Translations under genes and position numbers: made by a program
The notes under the pieces: model-generated
What the model was told of the DNA's origin: nothing
The model's input: the letters and a program-made list of their open reading frames with translations, nothing else
The model's database searches: none
DNA from: Henckelia pumila
Lineage: Eukaryota > Streptophyta > Magnoliopsida > Lamiales > Gesneriaceae
Reading direction: 5' to 3'
NCBI RefSeq assembly: GCF_033568475.1
Contig: NC_133122.1
Location: forward strand, 140,189,402-140,253,401
Length of the DNA: 64,000 nt
Shown here: piece after piece, positions 1-11,742 of the stretch
Layout: each line of letters starts with the position of its first letter
Position numbering within the stretch: the stretch's first letter is position 1

Positions 1-13
1 TACCCAGTGCCTC

Positions 14-2005
14 CTAAAGACTATGCCAAAAGTGCGAAGTGAATCTAGGGTCTCTATCTGAAACGATCGACTTCGGCACCCCATGCAATCTCACAACATT
101 GCTAACATATAACTCAGCCATCTGGTCGTGACGATACATCATCCTGTACGGAATGAAACAAGCAGACTTCGTCAATCGGTCGATCACTACCCAAATAGCA
201 TCGCATCCTCTAACGGATCGTGGTAGTTTCGTGACAAAATCCATAGAAATGTGATCCCATTTCCATTCAGGAACAGATAGAATGTGCAATAGACCACCTG
301 GTCGCTTCCGTTCTGCTTTCACTTGCTGACAATTCAAACACTGAGATACAAAACTCGCTACGTCGCTCTTCATTCTCTTCCACCAGAACTGGTTCTTCGG
401 ATCGTTGTACATCTTACGACCTCCAGGATGAATACTAAACCGACTGCAATGAGCCTCTCGGAGAATACGCTGTCTCAACTCCAAAATATCAGACACAACA
501 ATACGGTTATTCACAAACAAAACATCATCTCTAACCTGAAATTCAGACTGATGTCCCGATCTGACTTTCTCTACTGAAATCTGAATGCTCAGCTCAGACT
601 TATGTGCTTCTCTGATAGCAACAAACAACTCTGGCTTGGCTTGAATAGCAAACACTCTGATAGTCTCCCTATCTGTTTCAAACTCTAAACCAGAAGTGCA
701 ACAATCATCGATCAACTGAGAAACACCAATAGTAGAAAGAGATAAAGAACATAGCTTTCGGCTCAAGGCATCTGCAACTGCATTAGACTTCCCCGGATAG
801 TACTTGATTTCGCAGTCGAAATCCTTCAACAAGTCCAGCCATCTTCTCTGTCTCATATTCAGCTCTGCCTGAGAAAACAAGTACTTAAGACTCTTATGAT
901 CAGAAAAGATCTCAAAAGACTCACCATAAAGATAGTGACGCCAGATCTTCAGAGCAAATACAATTGCAGCTAGTTCCAGATCATGAACCGGATAACGAGT
1001 CTCGTGCGGTTTCAGCTGCCTCGATGCATACGCTATCGCATGCTTATGCTGCATAAGAACGCAACCCAAGCCTCGGTTAGAAGCATCACAATAGACTGTG
1101 AAACCTCCAGTACCCTTCGGAATAGAAAGAATCGGAGCACTGGTCAGTCTCCTCTTCAGATCAACAAAGCTAGCCTCACAATCTGAAGTCCAGACAAAAG
1201 GCGCATTCTTCTGAGTCAGCTGGGTAATTGGCTTGGCAATAGACAAGAAACCCTCGATGAATCTGCGATAATAACCAGCTAAACCCATGAAGCTTCGGAT
1301 CTCAGGTACTGATGTCGGTCTAGGCCAATTCATAACCGCTTCGATCTTGCTGGGATTGATAAAAATCCCATCTCCTGAAATAATATGACCAAGAAAGACA
1401 ACTCGATCCAACCAGAATTCACACTTAGACAACTTGGAAAACAACTGCTCATCTCGCAAAATCTGCAATACGGTCCTCAAGTGCTCTGCATGGTCAGTGC
1501 GGTTCTTCGAGTAGATAAGAATATCATCGATAAAGATAATGAGGAACTCATCTAAATAACGCTGAAAGATACGGTTCATCAAACCCATAAAAACCGTGGG
1601 AGCATTAGTCAAACCGAATGGCATGACTATAAACTCAAAATGACCATACCTTGTTCTGAATGCGGTCTTAGGAACATCTTCCTCTCGCACTCTCAGCTGG
1701 TGATAACCTGACCTCAGATCAATCTTAGAATAGACAGAAGAACCCTGCAGCTGATCAAAAAGGTCATCTATTCTGGGTAAATGATACATGTTCTTAAATG
1801 TAGCCTGATTCAATTGACGGTAGTCAATACAGAGCCGCATAGAACCATCCTTCTTCCGCACAAATAAAACAGGAGCACTCCAAGGCGATACACCAGGTCT
1901 GATGTATCCCTTGGCAATCAAATCCTCAAGTTGTTCCTTCAACTCTCTCAGTTCAATAAGTGCCATATGATAAGGAGCTTTTGAAATAGGTTGAGTTCCT
2001 GGCAC
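14..2005 (-). CDS. Ty3/gypsy polyprotein part: RT, RNase H and integrase (element 1)
   Basis: An open frame of 663 codons runs to the left window edge. In order it shows the RT palm with [19 protein letters not shown] (about residues 47-65) and the catalytic FIDDILIYS (about 158-166). RNase H starts near FTVYCDAS (about 303) with the DHKSLKYLF segment near 368. The integrase zinc-binding region ends [10 protein letters not shown] (about 561), followed by the DDE core with WDHISMDFV and SDRDPRF. The frame stops at the window edge before the last catalytic Glu. It copies element RNA into DNA and integrates it. The frame is closed upstream at 2018-2020 by a stop where relatives have Arg, so the full polyprotein is broken. 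Within the window this is the longest open pol frame of the four chromovirus-type elements. Confidence 0.92.
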   Translation of the reverse strand: MPGTQPISKAPYHMALIELRELKEQLEDLIAKGYIRPGVSPWSAPVLFVRKKDGSMRLCIDYRQLNQATFKNMYHLPRIDDLFDQLQGSSVYSKIDLRSGYHQLRVREEDVPKTAFRTRYGHFEFIVMPFGLTNAPTVFMGLMNRIFQRYLDEFLIIFIDDILIYSKNRTDHAEHLRTVLQILRDEQLFSKLSKCEFWLDRVVFLGHIISGDGIFINPSKIEAVMNWPRPTSVPEIRSFMGLAGYYRRFIEGFLSIAKPITQLTQKNAPFVWTSDCEASFVDLKRRLTSAPILSIPKGTGGFTVYCDASNRGLGCVLMQHKHAIAYASRQLKPHETRYPVHDLELAAIVFALKIWRHYLYGESFEIFSDHKSLKYLFSQAELNMRQRRWLDLLKDFDCEIKYYPGKSNAVADALSRKLCSLSLSTIGVSQLIDDCCTSGLEFETDRETIRVFAIQAKPELFVAIREAHKSELSIQISVEKVRSGHQSEFQVRDDVLFVNNRIVVSDILELRQRILREAHCSRFSIHPGGRKMYNDPKNQFWWKRMKSDVASFVSQCLNCQQVKAERKRPGGLLHILSVPEWKWDHISMDFVTKLPRSVRGCDAIWVVIDRLTKSACFIPYRMMYRHDQMAELYVSNVVRLHGVPKSIVSDRDPRFTSHFWHSL

Positions 2006-2619
2006 TAAGTCAATACTGAATTCGGCTTCTCAAATAGGTGGCAATCCAGGAACATCTTCTGGGAACACATCAGCAAAATCTCTAACCACTGGTAAATCTA
2101 CCAAAGCTGGGCTAGATTTCAGTACATCAACTGCATACACCAAAAATCCTTCTGCACCTTTCTGTAACAAATGAGTCATAGATAAAACTGAAATCAAAGG
2201 AATTCTAGATCGAGAACACTTACCAAAGAATTTCCACTCGTCTGCCATTTCAGGTCTGAACCTGAAAACTTTCAAAAAAAAATCGACGGTTGCTCTGTAC
2301 TTGGTTAAAGCATCTATACCGACAATGCAATCAAAATCTGACAGTCCAAGCACAATACAGTCGAATTCTAACAGATTCCCCTCAAAACAGAGTTCACAGT
2401 TCCTGACTAATCTGACAGAAACAATTCCTCCACCCAAAGGTGAAGTAACAGCTACTACAGTAGGTAAAAACTAAGTAGGCAAAGCATGCAATAACACAAA
2501 TTTCTCAGAGATAAAGGAATGGAAAGCACCTGTATCTATCAAGACATGAGCAGAATAACCAAAAATTGAACAGTTGCCTGCTATAACATCGTCTGGTGCT
2601 GCCTGAGCCTGATCCTCTG
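2006..2619 (-). pseudogene. Gypsy aspartic protease and linker region, broken (element 1)
   Basis: The piece 2030-2437 encodes a retropepsin-type region matching element 2 ([20 protein letters not shown] and the downstream DVFPEDVPGLPP linker to RT). The catalytic Asp-Thr-Gly motif lies just upstream near 2540-2560 and reads IDTGAF where elements 2 and 3 have IDTGAS, a Ser-to-Phe change. An in-frame stop near 2472 separates the two parts, and another at about 2018 (CGA to TGA) separates protease from RT. Two stops plus the altered residue mean this copy cannot produce a full polyprotein. The call is firm because the neighbouring elements give the same order uninterrupted over much of it. Confidence 0.8.
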
Positions 2620-3765
2620 TCAATGCAAAGACTCCTGCTGTCTTGGAGGCTGGTTCGCACTAGAGTTACCTCCCTGTCTATTCTGCTGCTGAGGCTGGAA
2701 AGAGTGAACTGCAGAAGACTGCCTCTCAGGCTGAGCTGCAGGTCGAGATGAACTCCCACTCTGAGCTCGATCTTTGTTACGCTGAGGGCACACCTTAGAG
2801 AAGTGTCCCGGTTGCTGACAGGTGTTACATTTCCCAAAGACTCCCACACACTGATCAGGTGAGTGTCTACCTCCACACTTGCTGCAATACAAGGATGATG
2901 ATCCAGAACTCTGTCCTGAACCGAACTGTTTGGAACCACTGGAACTAGAAGAACTGTTCCCCTGCCTCTTGAACTGTTTACCTCTTGCTTTATACTGATC
3001 CTTTCTGTTTCCCCCACTGCTTCCACCTTCATATCTCTGCTGCTGGTTCTGATGCTGAGGTGGCGGATTCTGATACTGAGATGGTTGATTCTGATACTGC
3101 CTCTGCTGCTGAGGTGCTACCGGATTACCTCTTTGCCTCCACAAGTCTGCTTCTGCTCCCTTTGCGTGATTCATGGCATCCGCAAAGTTGTTAGGCCTGC
3201 TGGTGTTTACCAACGTGAAGACGTCGGGGTTCAAACCATTGATGAACTGATCGGCCTTTGCTTCCTCATCTCCGGCAATTAGCGGTGCAAAACGCAACAG
3301 ACTATCAAACTTAGCCACGTATTCTTCAATGTTTAGATTCCTTTGCCTCAGATTGGAAAACTCTGCTCCCTTATCTTTGCGATACGAGATAGGGAAAAAC
3401 CGCTTATAAAACTCAGATTTAAAAAGAGTCCAAGTAACTTCCGTACCTCTACTCTCCATTGCTTTCTTCGTCATGATCCACCAGCTCTTAGCAACCCCAC
3501 GAAGCTGATGAATGTTTTACCTGATTCGGCGGTCATCAGTGTAGTCAATGGAATTGAACAACTGATCAATATCATCCAACCAACTCTCGCAGTCAACTGG
3601 ATTTTCTGAACCCATCAACAACGGCGGATTGAATGACTGAAACCTCTTCAGCAAGGTTTCCATATGCGTCGCTGTAGCATCCATCTCAACTGTTTCAGTA
3701 CTAGCTTGCTCAGTTGTAGGAATAATTGGCGGTGTGTTTCTGTTTATCACTCGACGAGGACCCAT
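2620..3765 (-). pseudogene. Gypsy gag, broken by one frame change (element 1)
   Basis: Gag starts at the ATG at 3765-3763 (MGPRRVINRN), in the same place as in elements 2 and 3. The first part, 3765-3517, encodes the N-terminal region. The second, 3474-2620, encodes the capsid-like core (FKSEFYKRFFPISYRKDKGA, then GLNPDVFTLVNT), a Gln/Asn-rich linker and a CCHC zinc knuckle (CNTCQQPGHFSKVC). Between 3474 and 3517 the frame changes, where the related gags read straight through. Gag forms the particle and the zinc knuckle binds element RNA. A second half-knuckle of the form [13 protein letters not shown] precedes the CCHC motif, as in elements 2 and 3. Confidence 0.85.
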
Positions 3766-4048
3766 CTGATAATCAAATGTTAGGACACGAGATATCTCAA
3801 TCCCTACAATCAGTGCCCTTACAACCGCTTGGAAAACCGGATACCATTCGATAATAGAAACAGTTATATCTCAAGTAGATCATTCTTTATAAATTAAATC
3901 ACAAAACCATGTAATTCAATAACTCTCAACAATAAAGCGTGCTCGCATGGAATTAAGTATACAGTTAAATAATTCAAACACATGCGAGGAGCCAATACAC
4001 GCAGAATCAATCTACCCCGCTCACTCTAGTTCAACCAAGAATCTTAAC

Positions 4049-4060
4049 TCTCTGATACCA
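4049..4060 (-). promoter_or_regulatory. Primer binding site of element 1 (initiator tRNA-Met type)
   Basis: Read on the minus strand, TGGTATCAGAGA follows the LTR end (…TCTCACA) by five bases. It matches the usual plant retrotransposon PBS complementary to the 3' end of initiator tRNA-Met. It fixes the orientation and the inner edge of the 5' LTR at 4066. Confidence 0.85.
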
Positions 4061-4065
4061 CTTAA

Positions 4066-4768
4066 TGTGAGACCTCAGTTCTAAACATCAACTTAACTCG
4101 GATTGAACAACAATAAGAATACAAGATCCAAGACTTGAAAGTAAAGCAACAAACACAAATAAATTTTTTTTTAAAAGGCCTCGCTCGAGCGGCAAGGCAC
4201 GCTCGCTCGAGCGAGAAAGTTTCTGTCCAACAATCAATAAAAAGCTCGCTCGAGCGGAAAGGCACCCTCGCTCAAGCAAGCAACGCTCTGGCTCGCACAC
4301 TAAAGAATGCTCGCTCGAGCGAGCACCAACTGCCGCTCGAGCGAGACCAGTTCTGTGTCAAAAATAAAACAGCATTTTTTCAACTTTACAAAATGAAACC
4401 AATCCATTTTTCATCAAGTATTCATGCCCGAAACAACATTCAAACATACATGGTTCATAATACATATGACAACCACCTACAATCCACGATACTAGCATAT
4501 TTGATACGACAAAACAACGAGTTCGAAACTAAACATGCTATGAAACATAAACTAGATTGGCATGCTGATTCGACTTCTAAACCGAGTCCCACTTCTACTT
4601 CTTGCCCTCGAAGCTAACCATGCCTCTTTTGACTTGTTCCTGCCGCACCTGTTGCCAAGTACACATACAAAACAAAGCAACAGCCAGATAAACCGATGAG
4701 AACGATATTCCCAGTTAAAACAACATAACAAGTAATACAACAATCACATGCTTTCAAGACATCAACGA
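4066..4768 (-). repeat. 5' LTR of element 1, PBS-proximal part
   Basis: It begins TGTGAGACCTCAG on the plus strand and resumes at 13705 on the far side of element 2. Together the parts are about 2.05 kb, close to the 2067 bp of the element 3 LTR. The region 4381-4768 aligns by eye with 57960-58380 of element 3, including the shared ACACATACAAAACAAAG segment. The long open frame at 4135-4617 is a by-product of the LTR palindromes, not a gene. Confidence 0.85.
4180..4346. repeat. Five CTCGAG-centred palindromes in the LTR of element 1
   Basis: CTCGAG cores at 4184, 4206, 4249, 4314 and 4336 each lie within a longer palindrome such as GCTCGCTCGAGCGAGC. A decayed sixth lies near 4268 (CGCTCAAGCAAG). 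The block starts about 115 bp from the PBS-proximal LTR end, right after an A/T tract at 4160-4176. Other LTRs in the window have different palindromes at this place. Confidence 0.9.
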
Positions 4769-6705
4769 TGTGAGACCCCGATTCTAATCTTCTAAACTCG
4801 AATAATTAATCATAATCGAACACAATAAGCCGCGGAAAACGAATCAAATTATTTTATTTTTTTTAAAAAAAAAGCCTCGCGCCCGCGCGAGGTCATCACC
4901 TCGCGCGCGTGCAGGCTACGCGAACAGAGATTCGGGGAGATACTCGCGCCCGCGCAAGAAGGGAGCTCGCGCGCGTGCGGGCAAAATCTCCCGAGCCTCT
5001 CAAACTCCTTGCGCGCGCGCGAGGTTTTTCCTCGCCCGCGCGCAGGCAAAATGGGCAGAGGGGTCGAGGAGCCTGCAAAGCAACCAACAAGGCAATTCTA
5101 AACATTCCAAATTCAAACATAATACAAATCAATATTTAGAACATGCCAAATCTAGGTTCTGCCCAAAATACAATAACTAGTCGAGTTTTATAAATGAGTT
5201 CCACCGACTCAACAAAACTAATACAAATTCAAATAGACTCGACCCTACGACACGGAGTCTCACTTCTATCAATCTCACCCCAAGCTAACCAAGACGACTC
5301 GGTCCAGCTCCTGATCCTCCTGATGCCAAGTACACATACAAAACAAAGACAACAGCCGGAATAATCCGGTTAGAAATATAATTTCTAAGTAAAAGAAACA
5401 GGCATACAATATCAGTTAAACATTCCACCTTGAAATGTTCATCAATCAATACAAATGAGAGTGGATGTATTCATGATTTCAAACTCGGGACTATCAAGTC
5501 AGATAATTGAAATGTCAATCAGTATTCGGTTGGGATCCCGGGGCCAAGTTTTCACAACAACTCACCGACACACCCATTCGGGGTGGATGTCGTTCAACTC
5601 AACCCATAGACTTCAGAGCAACTATAAGAATTATTCTAGCATTTGGAAAAACTCGAAATCCAAAGTCACTTCAATATAGCTCCCTAAATCATCTATATTC
5701 AAAACGAATCGAATAATCGGCTCAATATGAATGCAAGTGTAAACGAATAATCAGTCAAGTTCACACAAACAGATAACATGCAGTATGTGATTTTCGGGGC
5801 TCGAGAATCAATCAAACTCGAGTATTCAACCCCATTCGAATCGATGTAATCTTTTACCTTTTTCTCGAAGCTTCAAGAAAACCTGTCAAACAAGATAACT
5901 CGGTTCAAACTCTAAACAATTCGAAACTCAAAGTCGATAAATCAAACAATCTATACCGTCTTCAAACTTCAATCGACAACTGAGCCTTCAAATCTTTAAC
6001 TTCGAATCCTTCAATCAACTGTCAAAACATCGGATGAGGATTCAAAACAAACTCAATAATTCGAATAATTTGAAATCAAACCGAATAACAAAACCGGTAG
6101 TCCAAAATCGATTTTGACGGCATAACGGCTATAAATCGACTATCCGGAAAAACTCAAATCACCAACAACAATCATAACAACTCGAATATCATAACCAAAC
6201 ATCCAAACAACTCAATTCCAACCTCAACCAAAATCACCATCTTCGAATTTCACCTCCAAAAAATCATAACAAATTCAAACGACTTCCAAACTCCGAACCG
6301 ACTTCGAATACACGATATACCGACTTCCAATCTCAACATACTCGAGTATTATCAAAATCTAACAACTCAACAAAATCGAAGTTCAAGATATCGAAGCAAA
6401 ACTTACGTCTAAACGGAGCCCTCGTCGCGGTGATCGCAAATCTCAACTCGGAAATGAAATCTAACGGTCGGATCGAGCGAATCGAGCGGAGAGAAAGCTT
6501 GAAATGGCGTCTCCCATGGCTTCTTCAGTACGTACGAAAAGGCAACTTGCAAGGATAATATATAAAAATCCCACTTTTGCATTTCAGTCCTTTATTTCTT
6601 CAATCTTGCAAAGTAACCCCCTGATAAATACCAAAACGATCCTCAATCACTAAAAAATCTGATTGTCTTGATTAAACTCAATTATAATAAAATCGGGGCA
6701 TTACA
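4769..6705 (-). repeat. 3' LTR of element 2
   Basis: It pairs with 11743-13704 over its full length. Differences visible by eye: about 20 bases in the GC-rich block (near 4900) are absent from the other copy, and about 40 bases of purine-rich sequence in the other copy (near 13492-13535) are absent here at about 6537. The GC-rich block at 4875-5047 is made of CGCGCG/GCGCGC strings within an otherwise AT-rich LTR. Confidence 0.95.
4875..5047. repeat. GC-rich CGCGCGAG palindrome block in the 3' LTR of element 2
   Basis: Repeated strings of the type CTCGCGCCCGCGCGAG and its complement alternate with short spacers. The counterpart in the 5' LTR is 11842-11996. The block starts about 106 bp from the PBS-proximal LTR end and follows a run of T and A. 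Many differences between the two LTRs fall here, including a 20-base length change, which suggests it changes faster than the rest of the LTR. Confidence 0.85.
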
Positions 6706-6719
6706 ATTCTCCCCCTCTA
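6706..6719 (-). promoter_or_regulatory. Polypurine tract of element 2
   Basis: TAGAGGGGGAGAAT, read on the minus strand, lies immediately before the 3' LTR. A purine tract in this place primes plus-strand DNA synthesis in LTR retrotransposons. Elements 3 and 4 have closely similar tracts at 59726 and 25747. Confidence 0.85.
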
Positions 6720-6794
6720 AGATTTTATTTTGTCCTCGAAATCTGACAGATCACAGACTGAACAAAAACAAAACAAACTGAAGACTAACTCACC

Positions 6795-7146
6795 TCAATC
6801 GAACAACTCTGGAAATCGCTGCCTTATATCGGATTCGGTCTCCCAAGTCACTTCTTCAACTCCGTGACGACTCCACTAAATCTTCACTAACGAAATCGAC
6901 TTGCTTCTGAGCTGCTTCTCTTTTTTGTCAAGAATCTGAATCGGTCGCTCGAAGTAACCTCAGAGTCTCATCAAGTTCGGCCTCATCTGGTTGAAGAACA
7001 TGAGACGGATCCGGATGGTACTTACGAAGCATCGAAATGTGAAACACATCGTGGATGCCTGAAAGAGACGGAGGAAGAGCAATCCTATAGGCAAGATCGC
7101 CTATCTTCTCCAGAATTTCATACGGGCCAATGAACCTCGGCGACAA
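6795..7146 (-). pseudogene. Integrase C-terminal region and chromodomain-like tail, frameshifted (element 2)
   Basis: Residues such as [20 protein letters not shown], then [18 protein letters not shown], form the conserved end of gypsy integrases before a chromodomain. One extra T near 6957 shifts the frame. In the next frame the sequence continues with [17 protein letters not shown] and a W-E-T-E-containing segment that ends at the stop at 6797-6795. This tail resembles the chromodomain of Tekay/Del-type chromoviruses, thought to steer integration to marked chromatin. A break also separates this part from the main integrase near 7147-7176. Confidence 0.75.
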
Positions 7147-7176
7147 CTTTCCTCTCTTCCCAAATCTGACAGTGCC

Positions 7177-8061
7177 TCAAAAAGGAGAAATCTTCAAAAA
7201 CACACGGTCTCCCTGCTCGAAACACAGTGGTCTGCGTCTGACATTCGCATACTTGGCCTGTCGATCTTGGGCTGTCTTCATTCTGACTCGGATCAACTTC
7301 ACCTGCTCTGCCATATCACAAATCATATCTGGACCCAGCTCAGGTGATTCTGAAATCTCATCCCAAAATAACGGAGATCTGCACTTCTTCCCGTACAAAA
7401 CTTTAAAAGGTGCCATTCCAATGCTCGCCTGGAAGCTGTTATTGTACGAAAACTCCACTAGAGGCAAGGACTCCTGCCAACCTGATCCAAAATCAAGCAC
7501 TACAGCGTGAAGCATATCCTCCAAAGTCTGGATCGTACGCTCGGACTGACCGTCGGTCTGAGGGTGATACACTGTGCTCAAGTGCAAACGAGTACCCAAA
7601 GCCTCCTGAAGACTGTGCCAAAAGTGAGAAGTGAATCTCGAATCTCTGTCTGATACTATCGACTTCGGCACGCCGTGCAATCTCACAACCTCTCTGACAT
7701 ACAACTCGGCCATCTGATCGTGACGGTATGTCATACGGTAAGGAATGAAACAAGCAGCTTTCGTCAACCGGTCAATCACAACCCAAATCGCATCACAACC
7801 TCTGACTGAACGCGGTAGCTTCGTGACAAAATCCATTGAGATATGATCCCATTTCCATTCCGGGACAGGCAAACTGTGCAATAATCCTCCGGGCTTCTTC
7901 CTCTCAGCTTTCACCTGTTGACAATTCAGACAACGGGATACAAACCTCGTGACATCTCCTTTCAACTGTTTCCACCAGAACTGAGTATTCAAGTCATTAT
8001 ACATCTTCCGGCCTCCAGGATGAACACTGAACCGACTACAATGTGCCTCTCGTAGAATACG
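7177..8061 (-). pseudogene. Gypsy integrase region (element 2)
   Basis: Frame 8004-7177 encodes the end of the zinc-binding domain ([20 protein letters not shown]) and the DDE core: [15 protein letters not shown] with the first Asp, IVSDRDSRFTSHFW with the second, and TDGQSERTIQTLEDML with the Glu. All three catalytic residues are present. The zinc-binding His residues lie upstream of 8004 and are cut off from RNase H by the stop at 8064-8062, where relatives have Gln (CAG to TAG). Confidence 0.85.
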
Positions 8062-9154
8062 CTATCTCAACTCAGAAACATCGGGCACAACAATACGCCT
8101 ATTCACAAACAAAACGTCATACCTGACCTGAAACTCTGACTGGTGACCTGATTGGACTCTCTCTATCGAACTCTGAATACTCGGATCTGATCTCTGAGCC
8201 TCTCTAATCGACTGAAACAACTCTGGCTTGGCCTGAATCGCAAAAACTCTAATGGATCTCCTATCGGTCTCAAACTCCAAACCAGAAGTACAACAGTCTT
8301 CAATCAATCGAGAGACACCAATCGTAGAAAGAGACAAAGAACAAAGCTTCCGACTAAGAGCGTCTGCAGCTGCATTCGACTTACCAGGGTAATACTTGAT
8401 CTCACACTCAAAATCCTTAAGTAGATCCATCCATCGCCTCTGTATCATGTTTAGCTCGGACTGGGAAAACAAGTACTTCAGGATCTTTTGGTCAGAAAAT
8501 ATCTCAAACGACTCGCCATACAGGTAATGGCGCCAAGTCTTCAAAGCAAAAACGATTGCGGCTAGCTCGAGATCATGGATCGGATAACGAGTCTCGTGAG
8601 GCTTCAGCTGCCTCGAATCATAAGCTATAACGTGCTTCCTCTGCATAAGAATACATCCAAGACCACGGTGAGAAGCATCACAGTACACAGAGAAACCTCC
8701 AGTACCTGATGGAATAGACAAGATCGGAGCGCTGGTCAATCTCTTCTTCAGCTCAATAAAACTAGCCTCACACTGTTCGGACCAAAAAAAACGGTGCATT
8801 CTTCTGGGTCAACTGAGTAATCGGCTTTGCAATGGAAGAGAATCCCTCGATAAATCGGCGATAATACCCCGCTAAACCCATGAAGCTTCAGATCTATGGC
8901 ACTGATGTCGGTCTCAGCCAATTCATAACTGCTTCGATCTTACTGGGGTCCACAGATATTCCATCTCCTGATACAATGTGGCCTAAGAAGATCACTCGGT
9001 CCAACCAAAACTCGCACTTTGATAGCTTAGCATACAAATGTTCGGCTCGCAAAGTCTGCAACACAATCCTCAAATGCTCGGCATGATCAGAATGGTTCTT
9101 CGAATAGATCAGAATGTCGTCGATGAAGATGATGACGAACTCATCTAGATACCG
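8062..9154 (-). pseudogene. RT C-terminal half and RNase H, with stops (element 2)
   Basis: The region contains the catalytic FIDDILIYS (near 9130-9100), [19 protein letters not shown], then RNase H with [13 protein letters not shown] and [18 protein letters not shown]. Two stops near 8888 and 8894 interrupt [12 protein letters not shown] (GAG to TAG and CGA to TGA), and the frame changes near 8800. Frame 8799-8062 is a single open RNase H piece. The break from the upstream RT frame is a TAG at 9157-9155 in place of the Gln codon found in elements 1 and 3. Confidence 0.85.
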
Positions 9155-10522
9155 CTAAAAGATGCGATTCATCAGGTCCATAAAAACTGCTGGAGCATTG
9201 GTCAAACCAAAAGGCATGACTATGAACTCAAAATGCCCATATCTGGTTCTGAAAGCTGTCTTAGACACATCCTCGTCGCGAACTCTCAGCTGATGGTACC
9301 CTGATCTCAAATTTATCTTCGAATACAATGAAGAACCTTGAAGTTGATCAAAAATATCGTCGACTCTTGGTAGAGGATACTTATTCTTGACCGTCGTTTG
9401 GTTCAACTGGCGGTAGTCGATGCAAAGTCGCATAGAACCATCTTTCTTCCTCACAAAAAGCACTGGTGCACCCCAAGGTGATACGCTAGGTCGGATGTAT
9501 CCCTTGGCAATCAAATCTTCTAACAGTTCCTTCAATCCCTTCAATTCTAATGGAGCCATACGGTAAGGTGCTTTCGAAATAGGCTGAGTACCTGGCGCAA
9601 GTTCAATGCTAAATTCGATGTCTCGAATAGGCGGTAAACCAGGAATCTCGTCTGGAAAAACATCTGGAAACTCGCTAACAATCGGTGTCTCAGACAACTC
9701 AGGACTAGACCTCTGAACATCCATTGCATAAATCAAGAATCCCTCTGCTCCTTTCTGTAGCAAACGAGACATGGATAACACAGAAATCAACGGAATTTTG
9801 GATCGAGAACCCTTACCAAAAAACTTCCAATCATCTGCCATCTCAGGCCTGAAACGAACGACTTTCTGAAAGCAATCTACTGTCGCCCTATACTTGGTCA
9901 AAGCATCAATCCCGAAAATACAGTCAAAATCAGATAATCCAAGAACAATGCAGTCAATCTCAATCAAATTCCCTTCGGATTCTAACACACAGTTACGGAC
10001 CAATCTCACCGAAACAGTCTCTCCACCCAAAGGTGAAGTAATAGAAACAACATCAGATAAAGGCTCAACAATTAAATCATGCATCACAACAAATCTTTCA
10101 GAGATGAAATAGTGAGAAGCACCCGTATCAATCAAAACAAACGCAGGATAACCAAAGATCGAACAGTTACCTGCTATCACGTCATTCGGAGCTGCATTGG
10201 CTTGATCCTCTGTCAAGGCAAACACCCTCGCCTGCTGTCTTGGAGGTTGGTTCTGGTTCTGATTACCTCCCTGACGATTCTGTTGCTGAGGCGAAAAAGA
10301 ATGGACTGCAGAAGCTGATCTCTCGAGCTGAGCTGGCGGTTGTGAAGAACTGCCGCTTTGAGCTCTATCGGATCCTCGCTGAGGACAAACTCTAGCAAAA
10401 TGACCCGACTGCTGGCAGATGTTGCAACTACCAAACACGCCTCGACACTGATCACTCGGATGACGTCCTCCACACTTGCTGCACGAAGCTCCAGAAAACC
10501 CTGAACTCTGTCCAGAACTGAA
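9155..10522 (-). pseudogene. Zinc knuckle, protease and N-terminal half of RT (element 2)
   Basis: One open frame (10438-9155) holds a CCHC knuckle ([14 protein letters not shown]), the retropepsin motif [12 protein letters not shown] near 10140, the linker [18 protein letters not shown] and RT up to MNRIF. The catalytic IDTGAS motif is intact. Upstream, a stop at 10525-10523 cuts it from gag. Downstream, a TAG at 9157-9155 cuts it from the RT active site. The first half-knuckle [13 protein letters not shown] lies just upstream, past the first of these stops. Confidence 0.88.
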
Positions 10523-11422
10523 CTATCTAGAGCCACTGGAACTCGATGAACTGTTACCAGACTTCTTGAAGTTCTTCCCCTTCGGCCGATACTGATCTCG
10601 CCTGTTTCTGCCACTGTTGCCTCCCTCAAACCTCTGAGGCTGATTCGACTGTTGAGACGGTTGGTACTGATACTGAGACTGTTGAGGCTGAAACTGAACA
10701 GGCTGGTTCTGAAAAGATCTCTGCTGCTGCTGAGGAGCTACCTGATTACCTCATTGCATCAAGAATCCGGCTTCGGCTCCCTTTGCTTGATCCATAGCAT
10801 CAGCGAAGTTGTTGGGTATTCCGGTATTGACCAAGGTAAATATCTCAGGGTTCAATCCATTGATGAAATGGTCGGCCTTGGCTTCTTCGTTATCTGCAAC
10901 ATGAGGTGCAAACCTCAAGAGACTGTCAAATTTGCTCACATAGTCCTCAATGCTTAAGTTCCCTTGTTTCAGATTCGCAAATTCGGCAACCTTTTCCTTT
11001 CGATATGAGACAGGAAAGAAACGCTTAAAGAACTCAGTCTTGAACAAGCTCCAAGTGATGGCGGTGCCTCGGTTCTCATTCGCTCTCTTGGTTGAGGTCC
11101 ACCAATTCTTAGCAACACCCTGCAACTGATGACTGACTAACCTGATTCTGCGGTCATCGGTATAGTCGAGGGAATCGAAGAGCTCATCCATTTCATCTAG
11201 CCAAATTTCACAAGCAACGGAGTTCTCGGTACCCGCTAAAGTAGGCGGTCGGAAAGATCGAAATCTCTTCAGTAGAGTCTCCATCGGGGTCGCGGTTGCA
11301 TCAAACTGATCCACTCCTGTACTATCCTGATCATTAGGAGGAGTAATAACTGGCGGCGGATTCTCAGTAGAAGGAGGAGTCAAAGGTGGTTGATTCCTTC
11401 TCAATGATCGTCGAGGTGCCAT
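10523..11422 (-). pseudogene. Gypsy gag (element 2)
   Basis: It starts with MAPRRSLRRNQPPLTPPSTE at 11422. Frame 11422-10751 spans the capsid-like core (LFKTEFFKRFFPVSYRKEK, then GLNPEIFTLVNTGIPNNFAD), and stops at 10753-10751 where elements 1 and 3 have Arg (CGA to TGA). The following Gln-rich linker continues in the same frame to another stop at 10525-10523 (CAG to TAG). Both stops look like cytosine deamination. Otherwise the gag is collinear with the others. Confidence 0.88.
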
Positions 11423-11725
11423 CTGATATCAAGGGTTTAGGATACAATATCTCAAACTCATTCTCAATCTCATAACCTCGGTGTCCAAAACTCTGCTCTG
11501 AGTACTCATGAATCTCAACGATATACAATGACAGATATATCTCACATAATTCATGCTTTATAAATTAAATCACAACTCATGTAATTAAATTAACTCAAGA
11601 ATCAATAAAGCATTCTCGCACGTATTTAAAAATAATCATTTAAATAAATCAATCACATGCGAGAGTTCAATTCATGCAGACTCGATCTACCCTGCTCACT
11701 CTAGTTCGACTCCAAGAATCTTATC

Positions 11726-11737
11726 GCTTTGATACCA
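11726..11737 (-). promoter_or_regulatory. Primer binding site of element 2 (initiator tRNA-Met type)
   Basis: TGGTATCAAAGC on the minus strand lies five bases inside the 5' LTR. It differs from the usual TGGTATCAGAGC at one position, which may weaken priming. Confidence 0.85.
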
Positions 11738-11742
11738 CTTAA

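Noticed and set aside
4135..4617. Open frame of 160 codons
   Set aside because: It lies inside the LTR of element 1 and is held open by CTCGAGCG palindromes; no counterpart frame in element 3.
4849..5139. Arg/Ala-rich open frames on both strands
   Set aside because: Produced by the CGCGCG block of the element 2 LTR and repeated in the other LTR with frame-changing differences.
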